Source: Micromonospora halotolerans (GTDB lineage Bacteria > Actinomycetota > Actinomycetes > Mycobacteriales > Micromonosporaceae). Taken from it: a DNA stretch of 64,000 nt. The position numbers were made by a program, and so were the translations under genes. Location of the stretch: positions 5,642,001-5,706,000 of the forward strand of contig NZ_CP134876.1 of assembly GCF_032108445.1 (NCBI RefSeq), given 5' to 3'. The notes under the pieces are model-generated. The model saw only the letters and a list, made by a program, of their open reading frames with translations. It was not told the origin of the DNA and made no database searches. Shown here in pieces: positions 26,269-37,263 of the stretch (the stretch's first letter is position 1; every line of letters begins with the position of its first letter).

Positions 26269-26343
26269 GGCGCTGTGGAGCGCGTCAGCGCGACTCAGGG
26301 GGAGGCCGACCCGTCGACCTCGCCCCCACAAGGAGCGCAGCGC

Positions 26344-29166
<2,823 letters not shown>

Positions 29167-29176
29167 GGCGCAGCTC

Positions 29177-29206
29177 GCCGGGGCGGTGCAGTGCCGCCGC
29201 CCCGGC
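29177..29206. terminator. Perfect GC hairpin between gcvP and DUF5999 gene
   Basis: GCCGGGGCGG (29177-29186) pairs with CCGCCCCGGC (29197-29206) around a 10-base loop. It lies between convergent genes and has no T-tract, so it may serve both strands. Confidence 0.6.
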
Positions 29207-29259
29207 CGGCGCGTCGACCGGTCGGTCGGCGCGTACGCTCCCTGACGGAGCGTGATCGG

Positions 29260-29460
29260 TCAGGCGACGAGGGCGTGCCGGGCGGGGCCGCGGTGGGGTG
29301 CGATGGTGCTGCCGTCGGGGAGCAGCTCACCGGTGTCCTCGAAGACGATGACACCGTTGCAGAGCAGGCTCCAGCCCTGCTCAGGGAAGCAGGCGATGAC
29401 GCGAGCGGCTTCGCGATCGGTCGCCTCGGCGGAGGGGCAGTGGGGTAGGTGCTGGCACAT
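29260..29460 (-). CDS. Small cysteine-containing protein, DUF5999 type
   Basis: 66 residues from the ATG at MCQHLPHCPS, with GGAG upstream. It has the pattern typical of the actinomycete DUF5999 family: CQH..HCPSA, DREAARV, PEQGWSLLCNGV, FEDTGELLPDG and IAPHR. Function unknown; the N-terminal Cys/His group could bind metal. An in-frame upstream ATG (29493) would add 11 residues including another cysteine. Confidence 0.8.
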   Translation of the reverse strand: MCQHLPHCPSAEATDREAARVIACFPEQGWSLLCNGVIVFEDTGELLPDGSTIAPHRGPARHALVA

Positions 29461-29482
29461 CGGGTTCTCCGGACTGTGGGGG

Positions 29483-29510
29483 CACTGTGTCATGGTTCAC
29501 ATGACCAGTG
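29483..29510. promoter_or_regulatory. Long dyad in the divergent DUF5999/pabB promoter region
   Basis: CACTG-T-GTCATG (29483-29494) mirrors CATGAC-CAGTG (29500-29510) around GTTCA: 11 paired bases per arm with one extra base on the left. The position, 23 bases before the DUF5999 ATG and ~75 before the pabB start, suits an operator acting on one or both genes. Confidence 0.5.
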
Positions 29511-29587
29511 ACGCACAGTACCAAGCGAAAGTGCGCGCTATCGAGCAAGGATGCGGCTTGTTCACCCGAAATCGGCTGAACGGATGA
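29501..29587 (+). CDS. Possible 28-residue leader ORF overlapping pabB start
   Basis: A short frame MTSDAQYQAKVRAIEQG... ends in TGA at 29585-29587, overlapping the pabB ATG at 29584 (ATGA). No Shine-Dalgarno sequence is clear. It could be a coupling peptide or chance. Confidence 0.25.
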   Translation: MTSDAQYQAKVRAIEQGCGLFTRNRLNG

Positions 29588-30780
29588 GTGTGAACCGGCC
29601 GGACGGTGTGGAAGCGCTCCCAAAGATGGAGGTCGACGTACCGGGAGCCCCGCCGCAATGCCGGGACCGGCTCGTGGAACGGGCCCGGCTGCAATGGTGG
29701 CTCGCCGACGGCGGCGACCCGGCGGCACTGGCCGAGAACTTCCTGGCCGCGCACGGTGTGGCCCTGTCCGACCTGGCCCGGCCGGCCACCCACGACCCGC
29801 ACGGGACCTGCGGCGCCGCCCTGTTCCTGTCCGCCGCGGCCGGGGCCCGGGCCGCCGGCGGCGCGGCGGGCGCGCCCACGCCGGTGCCGGCGCTGCCGGA
29901 CCTGGCCGTGGTGGTCTACGGCCACGCCGACCCGCCCGCCCCGCCGGCCCGCCCCGGACCGGGTGGCGGCTGGTGGCTGGGCCCCTGGCGGGACAGCTGG
30001 ACCCCGGCCGCGCACGCCGAGGCCGTGACGGCGGTCCGGGCGGCCATCGGGCGCGGCGACGTCTACCAGGTCAACGTCGTGGGTCACGCCGCCGCCGGGT
30101 ACACCGGCGACCCGCTGCCCGCCCTCGCGCGGCTGGCCGCGCTGCCCGGCGCCCGCTACGGCGGCACCCTGTCCGGGCTCGGCTGGGCGATCGGCTGCGC
30201 CTCCCCGGAGACCCTCGTCGCGGTCGAACACGGCCGCCTGGTCACCCGGCCGATCAAGGGCACCCGCCCGGCCACCTCCGCCGGCCGCCGGGAGCTGCTC
30301 GCCTCGGCCAAGGAACGCGCCGAGCACGTCATGATCGTCGACCTGGAACGCAACGACCTGGCCCGGGTGGCCCGCACCGGCTCGGTGCGGGTCGACGAGC
30401 TGTTCGCCGTACGCCGGTGGTGTGACCTGTGGCAGGCCGAGTCGACGGTGTCCGCGGCGCCCGCCGACGGGCTGGGCCTGGCCGGCCTGCTGCGGGCGGT
30501 GTGCCCCGGCGGGTCGGTGACCGGCGCCCCGAAGCTCGCCGCGCTCGACGAGATCGCCGCCCTGGAGCCGGTCGGCCGGGGCGCGAGCATGGGCGCGCTC
30601 GGCTGGGTCGGGCCGGGCCGGATCGACCTGGGGTTGACCATCCGCACGGCCGCCGCGGACGCCGGACGGCTGCACCTGTGGGCCGGCGGCGGCATCACCT
30701 GGGACAGCGACCCGGCCGCCGAGGTGGCCGAGGCCGCCGCGAAGGCCGCCCCGGTCCGCGCCCTGCTCGCCGCCGCCTGA
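29584..30780 (+). CDS. pabB: Chorismate-utilising enzyme, aminodeoxychorismate synthase component I-like
   Basis: 398 residues from the ATG at 29584; starts at 29551 and 29626 are possible. The C-terminal chorismate-binding domain (about 140-395) has RAAIGRGDVYQVN, the motif PIKGTRP, HVMIVDLERNDL and GSVTGAPK. The N-terminal domain is short and divergent. This fits PabB or a related anthranilate/aminodeoxychorismate synthase, giving p-aminobenzoate for folate. No glutamine amidotransferase partner is adjacent, so the ammonia source is unknown. Confidence 0.82.
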   Translation: MSVNRPDGVEALPKMEVDVPGAPPQCRDRLVERARLQWWLADGGDPAALAENFLAAHGVALSDLARPATHDPHGTCGAALFLSAAAGARAAGGAAGAPTPVPALPDLAVVVYGHADPPAPPARPGPGGGWWLGPWRDSWTPAAHAEAVTAVRAAIGRGDVYQVNVVGHAAAGYTGDPLPALARLAALPGARYGGTLSGLGWAIGCASPETLVAVEHGRLVTRPIKGTRPATSAGRRELLASAKERAEHVMIVDLERNDLARVARTGSVRVDELFAVRRWCDLWQAESTVSAAPADGLGLAGLLRAVCPGGSVTGAPKLAALDEIAALEPVGRGASMGALGWVGPGRIDLGLTIRTAAADAGRLHLWAGGGITWDSDPAAEVAEAAAKAAPVRALLAAA

Positions 30781-30788
30781 CCCCGGAG

Positions 30789-31736
30789 TCAGGCGCGGGC
30801 GAAGGCGTCCAGGGCGGCCACCACCCGCTCGCCCACCCCGTGGCCGCTGCCGTGGCCGCCGGACTCGACGATCTCCAGCCGGGCGTCGGGCCACGCCTGG
30901 GTGAGCTGCCAGGCGATGTCCGGTGGGCCGCTGACGTCCAGCCGGCCCTGCACCAGCACGCCGGGGATCCCGGCCAGCGTGCCGGCGTCGCGCAGCAGCT
31001 GCCCGTCGGGCACGAAACCCAGGTTGCTGAAGTAGTGGGTGACCAGCCGGGTGAAGCCGGCCCGGAACACCGGGTCGGCGTAGCGGGGGCTGGGCTTGAA
31101 CCCGCCGGCCAGGGAGACGTGCACGTCCTCCCAGGCGCACCAGTCCCGGGCGGCCTGGTCGCGCACCCGCGGGTCCGGGTCGTTGACGAGGCGGGCGTAC
31201 GCGGCCGACAGGTCCCCGTCGCGTTCGGCCGGCGGCACGCCGTCGCGGAACCGGGCCCACTCCTCGGGGAAGATCCGGCCCATGTCCCGGGTCACCCAGT
31301 CGATCTCCCGGCGGGTGTTGGCGACCACGCTGAACAGCACCAGCGCGGTGACCCGCTCCGGGTGGCGCTGGGCGTACGCCAGGGACAGCGAGGAGCCCCA
31401 CGAGGCGCCGCAGAGCAGCCACCGGTCGACGCCCAGGTGCGCGCGCAGCCGCTCCATGTCGGCCAGCAGATGCGCGGTGGTGTTGACCGACAGGTCGGTG
31501 GCCGGGTCGCTGGCGGGCGGGGTGCTGCGGCCACAGCCGCGCTGGTCGAACAGGATGATCCGGTAGGCGGCCGGGTCGAACAGCTGCCGCCAGGAGGCGC
31601 CCGCGCCGGAGCCGGGGCCGCCGTGCACCACCAGTGCGGGCCGGCCGTCGGGATTGCCGCAGGTCTCCCAGTGGATCCGCTGGCCGTCGCCCACGTCGAG
31701 CTGGCCCTGCGCGTACGGCTCGATCGGTGGATACAT
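30789..31736 (-). CDS. pip: Proline iminopeptidase (alpha/beta hydrolase)
   Basis: 315 residues from ATG behind GGGAGGGG. HGGPGSGAG (oxyanion region), FDQRGCGRS, the nucleophile elbow GASWGSSLSL, and a late aspartate (GRLDVSGP) and histidine (GGHGSGHG) complete a catalytic triad typical of the S33 family. It removes N-terminal proline from peptides. It shares a 12-bp palindrome with the divergent MarR gene and is a candidate target of it. Confidence 0.92.
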   Translation of the reverse strand: MYPPIEPYAQGQLDVGDGQRIHWETCGNPDGRPALVVHGGPGSGAGASWRQLFDPAAYRIILFDQRGCGRSTPPASDPATDLSVNTTAHLLADMERLRAHLGVDRWLLCGASWGSSLSLAYAQRHPERVTALVLFSVVANTRREIDWVTRDMGRIFPEEWARFRDGVPPAERDGDLSAAYARLVNDPDPRVRDQAARDWCAWEDVHVSLAGGFKPSPRYADPVFRAGFTRLVTHYFSNLGFVPDGQLLRDAGTLAGIPGVLVQGRLDVSGPPDIAWQLTQAWPDARLEIVESGGHGSGHGVGERVVAALDAFARA

Positions 31737-31763
31737 CGGGTTCCCCTCCCACGGCCCGGATAC

Positions 31764-31775
31764 AACAGCGCTGTT
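31764..31775. promoter_or_regulatory. Perfect palindrome, candidate MarR operator
   Basis: AACAGCGCTGTT is a perfect 12-bp palindrome in the 51-bp gap between pip and marR. It directly abuts the -10-like hexamer TACATT (31775-31780) of marR. Occupancy by MarR would block its own promoter and probably that of pip. Confidence 0.7.
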
Positions 31776-31787
31776 ACATTAGCGGAC

Positions 31788-32279
31788 GTGACCACCACCC
31801 CCGACCGCGAGGCCCTCGGCACCCTGCTGCGCCACGTCCTGGAGGTGCTCGACGGCGACGTGGCCGCCGTCTACGCCGACCTCGACCTGGCCGACTACCG
31901 GCCGCGCTACTCACCGCTGGTGCGGGTCCTCGTCGCCGACGGGCCCCTCGCCATCCGCGACCTGGCCGCCCGGGTCGGCGTCACCCACTCCGCGGCCAGC
32001 CAGACCCTCGCCCAGATGGCCCGCGCCGGCCTGGTCGTCCTGGCTCCCGGCGCGGACGCCCGGCAGCGCATCGTCACCCTCACCGACCGGGCGCACGCCC
32101 TGCTGCCGGTGATCGAGGCCGAGTGGGCGGCCACCACCACCGCCATGCGGGGGCTCGATGCCGAGCTGCCCGTTCCCCTGGCCGACGAGCTGTACGCGGT
32201 GCTCGCCGCGCTGCGCCGCCGCCCGCTGCGTGACCGGATCGGCGACACCGGCCTGGCGCCCACCCGGCCGCCGGCCTGA
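31788..32279 (+). CDS. MarR-family transcriptional regulator
   Basis: 163 residues from GTG. TACATT ends seven bases upstream and no Shine-Dalgarno sequence is present, so translation is probably leaderless. The winged helix is LAIRDLAARVGVTHSAASQTLAQMARAGLVVL with wing PGADARQRIVTLT. It is divergent from pip, with a perfect palindrome between them, the usual autoregulated MarR layout. Confidence 0.87.
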   Translation: MTTTPDREALGTLLRHVLEVLDGDVAAVYADLDLADYRPRYSPLVRVLVADGPLAIRDLAARVGVTHSAASQTLAQMARAGLVVLAPGADARQRIVTLTDRAHALLPVIEAEWAATTTAMRGLDAELPVPLADELYAVLAALRRRPLRDRIGDTGLAPTRPPA

Positions 32280-32303
32280 GCCGGCGCCCGCGCCCGGCCG
32301 GCC

Positions 32304-33134
32304 TCAGCGCCCCAGGCGTTGCCAGCGGCGCACGGACAGCGGCAGGAACACGGCGACCAGCAGCAGCGGCCAGAGCACCGCGAGGGCCACCGCGTGCTCG
32401 GTGGGCCAGGAGCCGGCGCCCCAGCCCGGGTTGCCGAACAGGTCCCGGGTGGCGGCGACGGTGGCCGACAGCGGGTTCCAGGCGGCGACCGCGGCGAGCC
32501 ACCCCGGCATGGTGGCGGGGGCGACGAACGCGTTGGAGGCGAAACCCAGCGGCCAGACCAGGATCTGCAGGACGGCGACCGTCTCGGGGCGGCGCAGCAG
32601 CAGCGCCAGGTACACCCCGAGCCAGATCATCGCGAAGCGCAGGAGCAGCAGCAGCGCCACCGCGGCCAGCGCCGCGAGGGGGCCGCGGTGCGGCTGCCAG
32701 CCGACGAGGGCGCCGCAGCCGAGCACCACCGCGAGGGCCACCGCGGAGTGCAGCAGGTCGGCCACGGCCCGGCCGGTGACCACCGCGGCGCGGCTCATGG
32801 GCAACGACCGGAACCGGTCGGTCACGCCCCGGGCGGTGTCCACCGCCACGGCCGTGTAGGTGCTCTCCACGCCGAAGAGCATGGTCATGGCCACCATGCC
32901 GGGCAGCAGGAACTCCCGGTAGTCGGCGCCGTCGGACGCTGTCGCGGCCCCGCCGGCGGGCAGTGCCATGGCACCGCCGAACAGGTAGCCGAACATCAGC
33001 AGCAGCAGGACGGGAAACAGCAGGCCGAACACCACCTCGCCGGGGCGGCGGGCCCAGTGGGCGAGGGTCCGGCGGGTCAGGACGGCGGTGTCGGCGGCGG
33101 CCCAGCGGGCCCGGGACAGCGGCAGGACGGTCAC
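32304..33134 (-). CDS. ABC-2 type transporter permease (DrrB-like)
   Basis: 276 residues; the GTG overlaps the stop of the ATPase gene. Six hydrophobic segments, an RRPGEVVFGLLFPVLLLLMFGYLFGG-type start region and the FLLPGMVAMTMLFG motif are those of daunorubicin-resistance-type permeases. With the ATPase it forms an exporter for a hydrophobic drug or lipid. The substrate is not visible. Confidence 0.9.
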   Translation of the reverse strand: MTVLPLSRARWAAADTAVLTRRTLAHWARRPGEVVFGLLFPVLLLLMFGYLFGGAMALPAGGAATASDGADYREFLLPGMVAMTMLFGVESTYTAVAVDTARGVTDRFRSLPMSRAAVVTGRAVADLLHSAVALAVVLGCGALVGWQPHRGPLAALAAVALLLLLRFAMIWLGVYLALLLRRPETVAVLQILVWPLGFASNAFVAPATMPGWLAAVAAWNPLSATVAATRDLFGNPGWGAGSWPTEHAVALAVLWPLLLVAVFLPLSVRRWQRLGR

Positions 33135-34090
33135 GCCGGCACCTCCGTGCGCGAGTCGGTGAGGCGCAGGAACACCTCGTCGAGGGTGGGGCGGCGCACC
33201 GCCACGTCGCCGGCGCGCAGCCCGGCGGCCTCCACGGCGCGCAGCACCGCGGCGAGCGCGGCGACCCGGTCGGTGACCGGGACGCTGAGCCGCAGCGCGG
33301 CGCGGTCGACGGTGGGCGGCACACCGGTGGCGGCGGTGACCGCCGCGGCGGCCGCGGCCAGGTCGTCGGGGTGGTCGAGCACCACGTCGATCCGGTCGCC
33401 GCCGAGGGTCGACTTCAGCTCCTCCGGGGTGCCCGCCGCGGTCACCCGCCCGTGGTGCAGCACCCGCACGCTGTCGGCGAGCCGGTCGGCCTCCTCCAGG
33501 TACTGGGTGGTCAGCAGCACGGTGGTCCCGGCGCGGACCAGGCCGCGCACGGCGTCCCAGACGTCGCTGCGGGCGCGCGGGTCCAGGCCGGTGGTGGGCT
33601 CGTCGAGGAACAGCACCGGGGGGTCGACGATCAGCGCGGCGGCCAGGTCGAGCCGGCGGCGCATCCCGCCGGACCAGCCGGCCACCGGCCGGTGGGCGGC
33701 CCCGGTCAGGTCGAACCGGTCGAGCAGCTCGTCGGCGCGGGCCGCCGCGCGGGCCGGAGGCAGGTGGTGCAGCCGGCCGAACAGCACCAGGTTCTGCCGG
33801 CCGCCGAGGATCTCGTCGACCGCCGCGTGCTGGCCGACGAGGCCGAGGTGGGCGCGGGCCCGGTCGGCGTGGCGGCGCACGTCGAACCCGGCCACCCGAG
33901 CCACTCCGGAGTCGGCGCGCAGCAGGGTGGTGAGGATGCGGACCAGGGTGCTCTTGCCGGCCCCGTTCACCCCGAGCACCGCGCAGACCGTGCCCGCGGG
34001 CACCGTCAGGTCGACGCCGTCCAGGGCGACCTGGTCGCCGTAGCGCTTGCGCAGGCCCTCCGCCTCGATCGCCGGTCCGTCCCGTCGCAT
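33131..34090 (-). CDS. ABC transporter ATP-binding protein (DrrA-like)
   Basis: 319 residues from ATG behind GGAGGGG. Walker A GVNGAGKST, signature WSGGMRRRLDLA, Walker B VLFLDEPTTGLD and the H-loop-position LLTTQYLEEAD are complete. A ~90-residue C-terminal domain typical of DrrA follows. It is coupled to the permease and divergent from a TetR gene, a common drug-export layout. Confidence 0.93.
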   Translation of the reverse strand: MRRDGPAIEAEGLRKRYGDQVALDGVDLTVPAGTVCAVLGVNGAGKSTLVRILTTLLRADSGVARVAGFDVRRHADRARAHLGLVGQHAAVDEILGGRQNLVLFGRLHHLPPARAAARADELLDRFDLTGAAHRPVAGWSGGMRRRLDLAAALIVDPPVLFLDEPTTGLDPRARSDVWDAVRGLVRAGTTVLLTTQYLEEADRLADSVRVLHHGRVTAAGTPEELKSTLGGDRIDVVLDHPDDLAAAAAAVTAATGVPPTVDRAALRLSVPVTDRVAALAAVLRAVEAAGLRAGDVAVRRPTLDEVFLRLTDSRTEVPA

Positions 34091-34110
34091 GGCCCCTCCG
34101 CTCCTCGTCC

Positions 34111-34123
34111 GGTACGCCGTACC
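34111..34123. promoter_or_regulatory. Inverted repeat, candidate TetR operator
   Basis: GGTACG-C-CGTACC is a perfect 6-1-6 dyad in the 71-bp gap between the ABC exporter and tetR. Partial repeats of the half-site (GTAC, GTACA, CATAC) follow to 34134. Binding there could repress both divergent promoters. Confidence 0.65.
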
Positions 34124-34161
34124 GTACACCATACGACAAGGGGGGTCGGTACAGTCGGCGA

Positions 34162-34950
34162 GTGACCACCGAGTACAGCGGCACCGGGGACCCGGCGCGC
34201 AGCCTCGCCCTGCTCTGGCGTACCCGGGAGAAGGTCAGCCGCAAGGGCGGCGACCTCTCCGTGGAGCGGATCGTGCGCGCGGCCATCGAGGTCGCCGACG
34301 CCGAAGGGCTGCCCGCGCTGTCGATGCGCCGCGTCGCCGAGCGGCTCGGGGTGGGCACCATGACCCTCTACACGCACGTGCCCGGCAAGGGTGAGCTGCT
34401 CGACGTCATGCTCGACACCGTTTACGGCGAGACCGCCCGCCCCGAGCAGGTGCCGGGCGGCTGGCGGGGCCGGCTGGCGCAGATCGCCCGGGAGAACTTC
34501 GCCCTCTACCTGCGCCACCCGTGGCTGCTGCAGGTGGCCACCACCCGCCCGCCGCTGGGTCCGAACCTGATCGCCAAGTACGAGTACGAACTGCGCGCCG
34601 TCGACGGCGTCGGCCTGACCGACCTGGAGATGGACGCCGTGATCACTTTGGTCACTGGCTACGTCCACGGCGCCGCCCGCCCCGCCGTGGAGGCCGCCCA
34701 GGCCACCCGGCACACCGGGATGACCGAACAGCAGTGGTGGCACGCGCACGCCCCGTACCTGGAGAAGGTCCTCGACCCGAACCGGTTCCCCCTCGCCGCC
34801 CGGGTCGGCACCACCGCCGGGCAGGAGTACCAGGGCGCCGGCGACCCGGCCCGCGCCTTCGAGTTCGGGCTGGCTCGCCTGCTCGACGGCGTCGAGGTCC
34901 TGGTCCGCGACCGGGCGGGTGCCGCACCCGCCGGGGTAACGGGCGGCTAG
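34162..34950 (+). CDS. TetR-family transcriptional regulator
   Basis: 262 residues from GTG. TACAGT (34150-34155) lies six bases upstream, implying a leaderless mRNA. The helix-turn-helix is VERIVRAAIEVADAEGLPALSMRRVAERLGVGTMTLYTHV split over residues ~28-70, followed by a TetR_C-type ligand domain. It is divergent from the DrrAB-like exporter and probably represses it and itself. Confidence 0.9.
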   Translation: MTTEYSGTGDPARSLALLWRTREKVSRKGGDLSVERIVRAAIEVADAEGLPALSMRRVAERLGVGTMTLYTHVPGKGELLDVMLDTVYGETARPEQVPGGWRGRLAQIARENFALYLRHPWLLQVATTRPPLGPNLIAKYEYELRAVDGVGLTDLEMDAVITLVTGYVHGAARPAVEAAQATRHTGMTEQQWWHAHAPYLEKVLDPNRFPLAARVGTTAGQEYQGAGDPARAFEFGLARLLDGVEVLVRDRAGAAPAGVTGG

Positions 34951-34960
34951 CCTTCCGGGC

Positions 34961-35470
34961 ATGACTATGCGCCCGATCCGGATCATCGGCGACCCCGTGC
35001 TGCGCACCCCGTCCGAGCCGGTGACCAGCTTCGACGCCGAGCTGCGCGCGCTCGTGCAGGACCTCATGGACACGCTGCTCGGCGCGCCCGGCCGGGCCGG
35101 CGTGGCCGCCCCGCAGATCGGGGTGAACGCGCAGGTGTTCGTCTACGACGCCGACGGGCACCGCGGCCACCTGATCAACCCCACCCTGGAGCTGTCCGAG
35201 GAGCGCCAGGACGACGACGAGGGTTGCCTGTCCATCCCCGGGCTGTACTTCCCGACCGAGCGGGCCATGCACGCCACCGCGCGCGGCTTCGACCAGCACG
35301 GCCAGCCGCTCACCATCGCCGGCAGCGGATTCCTGGCCCGCGCCCTGCAGCACGAGACCGACCACCTGCACGGCCGCCTGTACGTGGACACGCTGCGCGG
35401 CGACGCCCGCCGGCGGGCGCTGCGGGAGATCCGCGCCGGCCGGTTCGACTCGCCCAGCCGGGGCCGCTGA
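34961..35470 (+). CDS. def: Peptide deformylase
   Basis: 169 residues. All three metal/catalytic motifs are present: GVAAPQIG, EGCLSIPG and QHETDHLHG (HExxH with threonine in place of the usual isoleucine). It removes the formyl group from nascent proteins. TAGCCT (34948-34953) lies seven bases before the ATG, so it is probably leaderless. Genomes of this group often carry two def genes; whether this is the main one is unknown. Confidence 0.95.
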   Translation: MTMRPIRIIGDPVLRTPSEPVTSFDAELRALVQDLMDTLLGAPGRAGVAAPQIGVNAQVFVYDADGHRGHLINPTLELSEERQDDDEGCLSIPGLYFPTERAMHATARGFDQHGQPLTIAGSGFLARALQHETDHLHGRLYVDTLRGDARRRALREIRAGRFDSPSRGR

Positions 35471-35477
35471 CCGCGAG

Positions 35478-35513
35478 GTGCGGGGGTGGCCGGCACGCCG
35501 GCCACCCCCGCAC
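35478..35513. terminator. Perfect 17-bp hairpin between def and VWA gene
   Basis: GTGCGGGGGTGGCCGGC and its complement flank AC; the innermost pairs would open to form a loop. It lies between convergent stops and lacks a T-tract. Confidence 0.65.
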
Positions 35514-35529
35514 GTTCGGTCGCGACGGG

Positions 35530-37104
35530 TCACTTCGGCGGCGGGGCCACCAGACAGGTCGCGGTCGAGGTGTTACCGGAGTCGTCCACGCCGGTGATGA
35601 TCGCGTCTCCGCGCAGCGTCACCTTGTAGTCGATGTCACCGGTGCCGTCCTTGACCCGGGACTGCGCGCCCGGCGCCTGCACCAGCTTGATCTTCGTGCC
35701 GGCCGGGAACGGGCCGAACCGCACCGACGGGTCGGCGGCGTCGGCGATGTAGACCTGGACCGCCGTGTCGACGACGTCGGTCGAGGTCAGCTGGTAGAAG
35801 CCGTCCGGGTTGTACGAGCCGGGGATGGTGCCGCCGCTCGGGTTGTTGGTCGGCACGCACTGCGTGGTCGGCGCCGTGGTGTCGACCACCCGCATCACCG
35901 CGGTGTCGCTGCCGGTGTTGCCGGCGGCGTCGGTGGCGGTGCAGGTGACCGTGGTGGCGCCCAGCGGGAAGGTGCTGCCGGGCGGCGGCGCGCAGGTCGG
36001 GGTGAGCGGGCCGTCGACGTTGTCGGTGGCGCTCGCCGGGTAGTTGATCACCGCGCCCGCGGGGCTGGTCGCCTCCACGGTCCGGTCGTCGACGACCACG
36101 GTCGGCGGGGTCACGTCGTTGACCGTCACCGTGATGTGCTCGACGAACGCCGGCCCTCCGGACAGTCCGTTGAGCAGGAAGTCCACCGTGCAGTGCAGGG
36201 TGGCGCCCTGCGGGGCGTCGCCGGCGACCGTGATGGTCTCGGCGAACGGCACGTCCGTGCCGCTCTGCTGGGTCCTCGACGGCGCGTCGAAGCCCACCGA
36301 CAGGCCCGGGTCGCAGGCCACCTGCGGGGTGACGGTCACGTCGAGGTCCCGCAGTCCGGACAGGATCGCCGCGGTGACCGTGTCGGGGGCGCTGCCGACC
36401 ACCTGTCCGCCGGTGGCGGCCGCCACGTCGGTGGCCTGGCCGGACGCGTCCAGGCCGCCGCCACCGCCGGTGACGTCGACCGCCAGCACGCGGGCGTCGT
36501 CGGCCAGCAGCGCGGCGGTGGCCTGCGCCAGGGTGTGCCCGGCGCTCGGGTCGTGGCTGGGCGCGTCGCCGACCAGCACCACGATCCGGCTGCTGCCCGA
36601 GCGGTAGGCGATGCCCCCGTCGGAGACCTGGAACAGCCCGTTCACCCACGCCTCCGGGACGTCGCCGCCGCCCCCCGCGGCCAGCCCGTCCACGGCGTCC
36701 TGCAGCGCGGTGTCGTCGGCCGTGAGGTCCTGCCGGACCCGGAACAGCTCCGCGCCGTCGCCCTCGTCCCGGTAGGAGGCCACCGCGAACTGTGCGCTGG
36801 GCTGCGCCCCCCGCACGTTGGTGATCACCTGCTGCAGGTTGGTACGGACGTTCGCGATCGCCGCGCCCATGCTGCCGGTCGTGTCGACCAGCAGCACCAC
36901 GTCCGGGTTCGGCGGGATCGGCGGCGTCGAGACCACCTTGCTGATCGGGATCGTGGCGCCGGGGTCGGCGGACCGGTCCACGGTGGCCGGGTCGACGCCC
37001 GGCGCCGCCCAGCCGGGCGAGGCCGCCGCGGTGACCAACGCGGTCACCGTGGCGGCCACCGTCACCGCCGTTCTTCGTCCCCGAGGCACTGCTGTGAAAC
37101 CCAT
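35530..37104 (-). CDS. Secreted von Willebrand factor A / HYR-repeat protein
   Basis: 524 residues from ATG behind AAGGAGA. A signal peptide (RRTAVTVAATVTALVTAA with an ASPGWAA cleavage region) is followed by a VWA domain (about 55-260) whose MIDAS-type motif is DTTGSMG, plus VASYRDEGDG and VLVGDAPSHDP. Two immunoglobulin-like repeats follow, one a HYR-like domain with DNVDGPLTPTCAPPPGS...CTATDAAGNTGS, and a short cysteine-containing C-terminus. It is probably an extracellular adhesion or matrix-binding protein; ligand unknown. Confidence 0.85.
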   Translation of the reverse strand: MGFTAVPRGRRTAVTVAATVTALVTAAASPGWAAPGVDPATVDRSADPGATIPISKVVSTPPIPPNPDVVLLVDTTGSMGAAIANVRTNLQQVITNVRGAQPSAQFAVASYRDEGDGAELFRVRQDLTADDTALQDAVDGLAAGGGGDVPEAWVNGLFQVSDGGIAYRSGSSRIVVLVGDAPSHDPSAGHTLAQATAALLADDARVLAVDVTGGGGGLDASGQATDVAAATGGQVVGSAPDTVTAAILSGLRDLDVTVTPQVACDPGLSVGFDAPSRTQQSGTDVPFAETITVAGDAPQGATLHCTVDFLLNGLSGGPAFVEHITVTVNDVTPPTVVVDDRTVEATSPAGAVINYPASATDNVDGPLTPTCAPPPGSTFPLGATTVTCTATDAAGNTGSDTAVMRVVDTTAPTTQCVPTNNPSGGTIPGSYNPDGFYQLTSTDVVDTAVQVYIADAADPSVRFGPFPAGTKIKLVQAPGAQSRVKDGTGDIDYKVTLRGDAIITGVDDSGNTSTATCLVAPPPK

Positions 37105-37263
37105 CGTGTCTCCTTCAGCTCCGCCGCGCCCGCCCCGGGCGCGGCCTCGAAGGCAGACGCTATGGGCTGGACGTCTCCAGGCGGGTCCGACATCAGCCCA
37201 GGTCAGGGTCGGGTTGTTGACCCGGCGTGGCGGCTGGACAGCACACACTGACCGGTCAGGCGC

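Noticed and set aside
35224..37251. Long plus-strand frame opposite the VWA protein gene
   Set aside because: Arg/Gly/Val-rich shadow; the minus strand has a signal peptide, VWA motif and a ribosome site.
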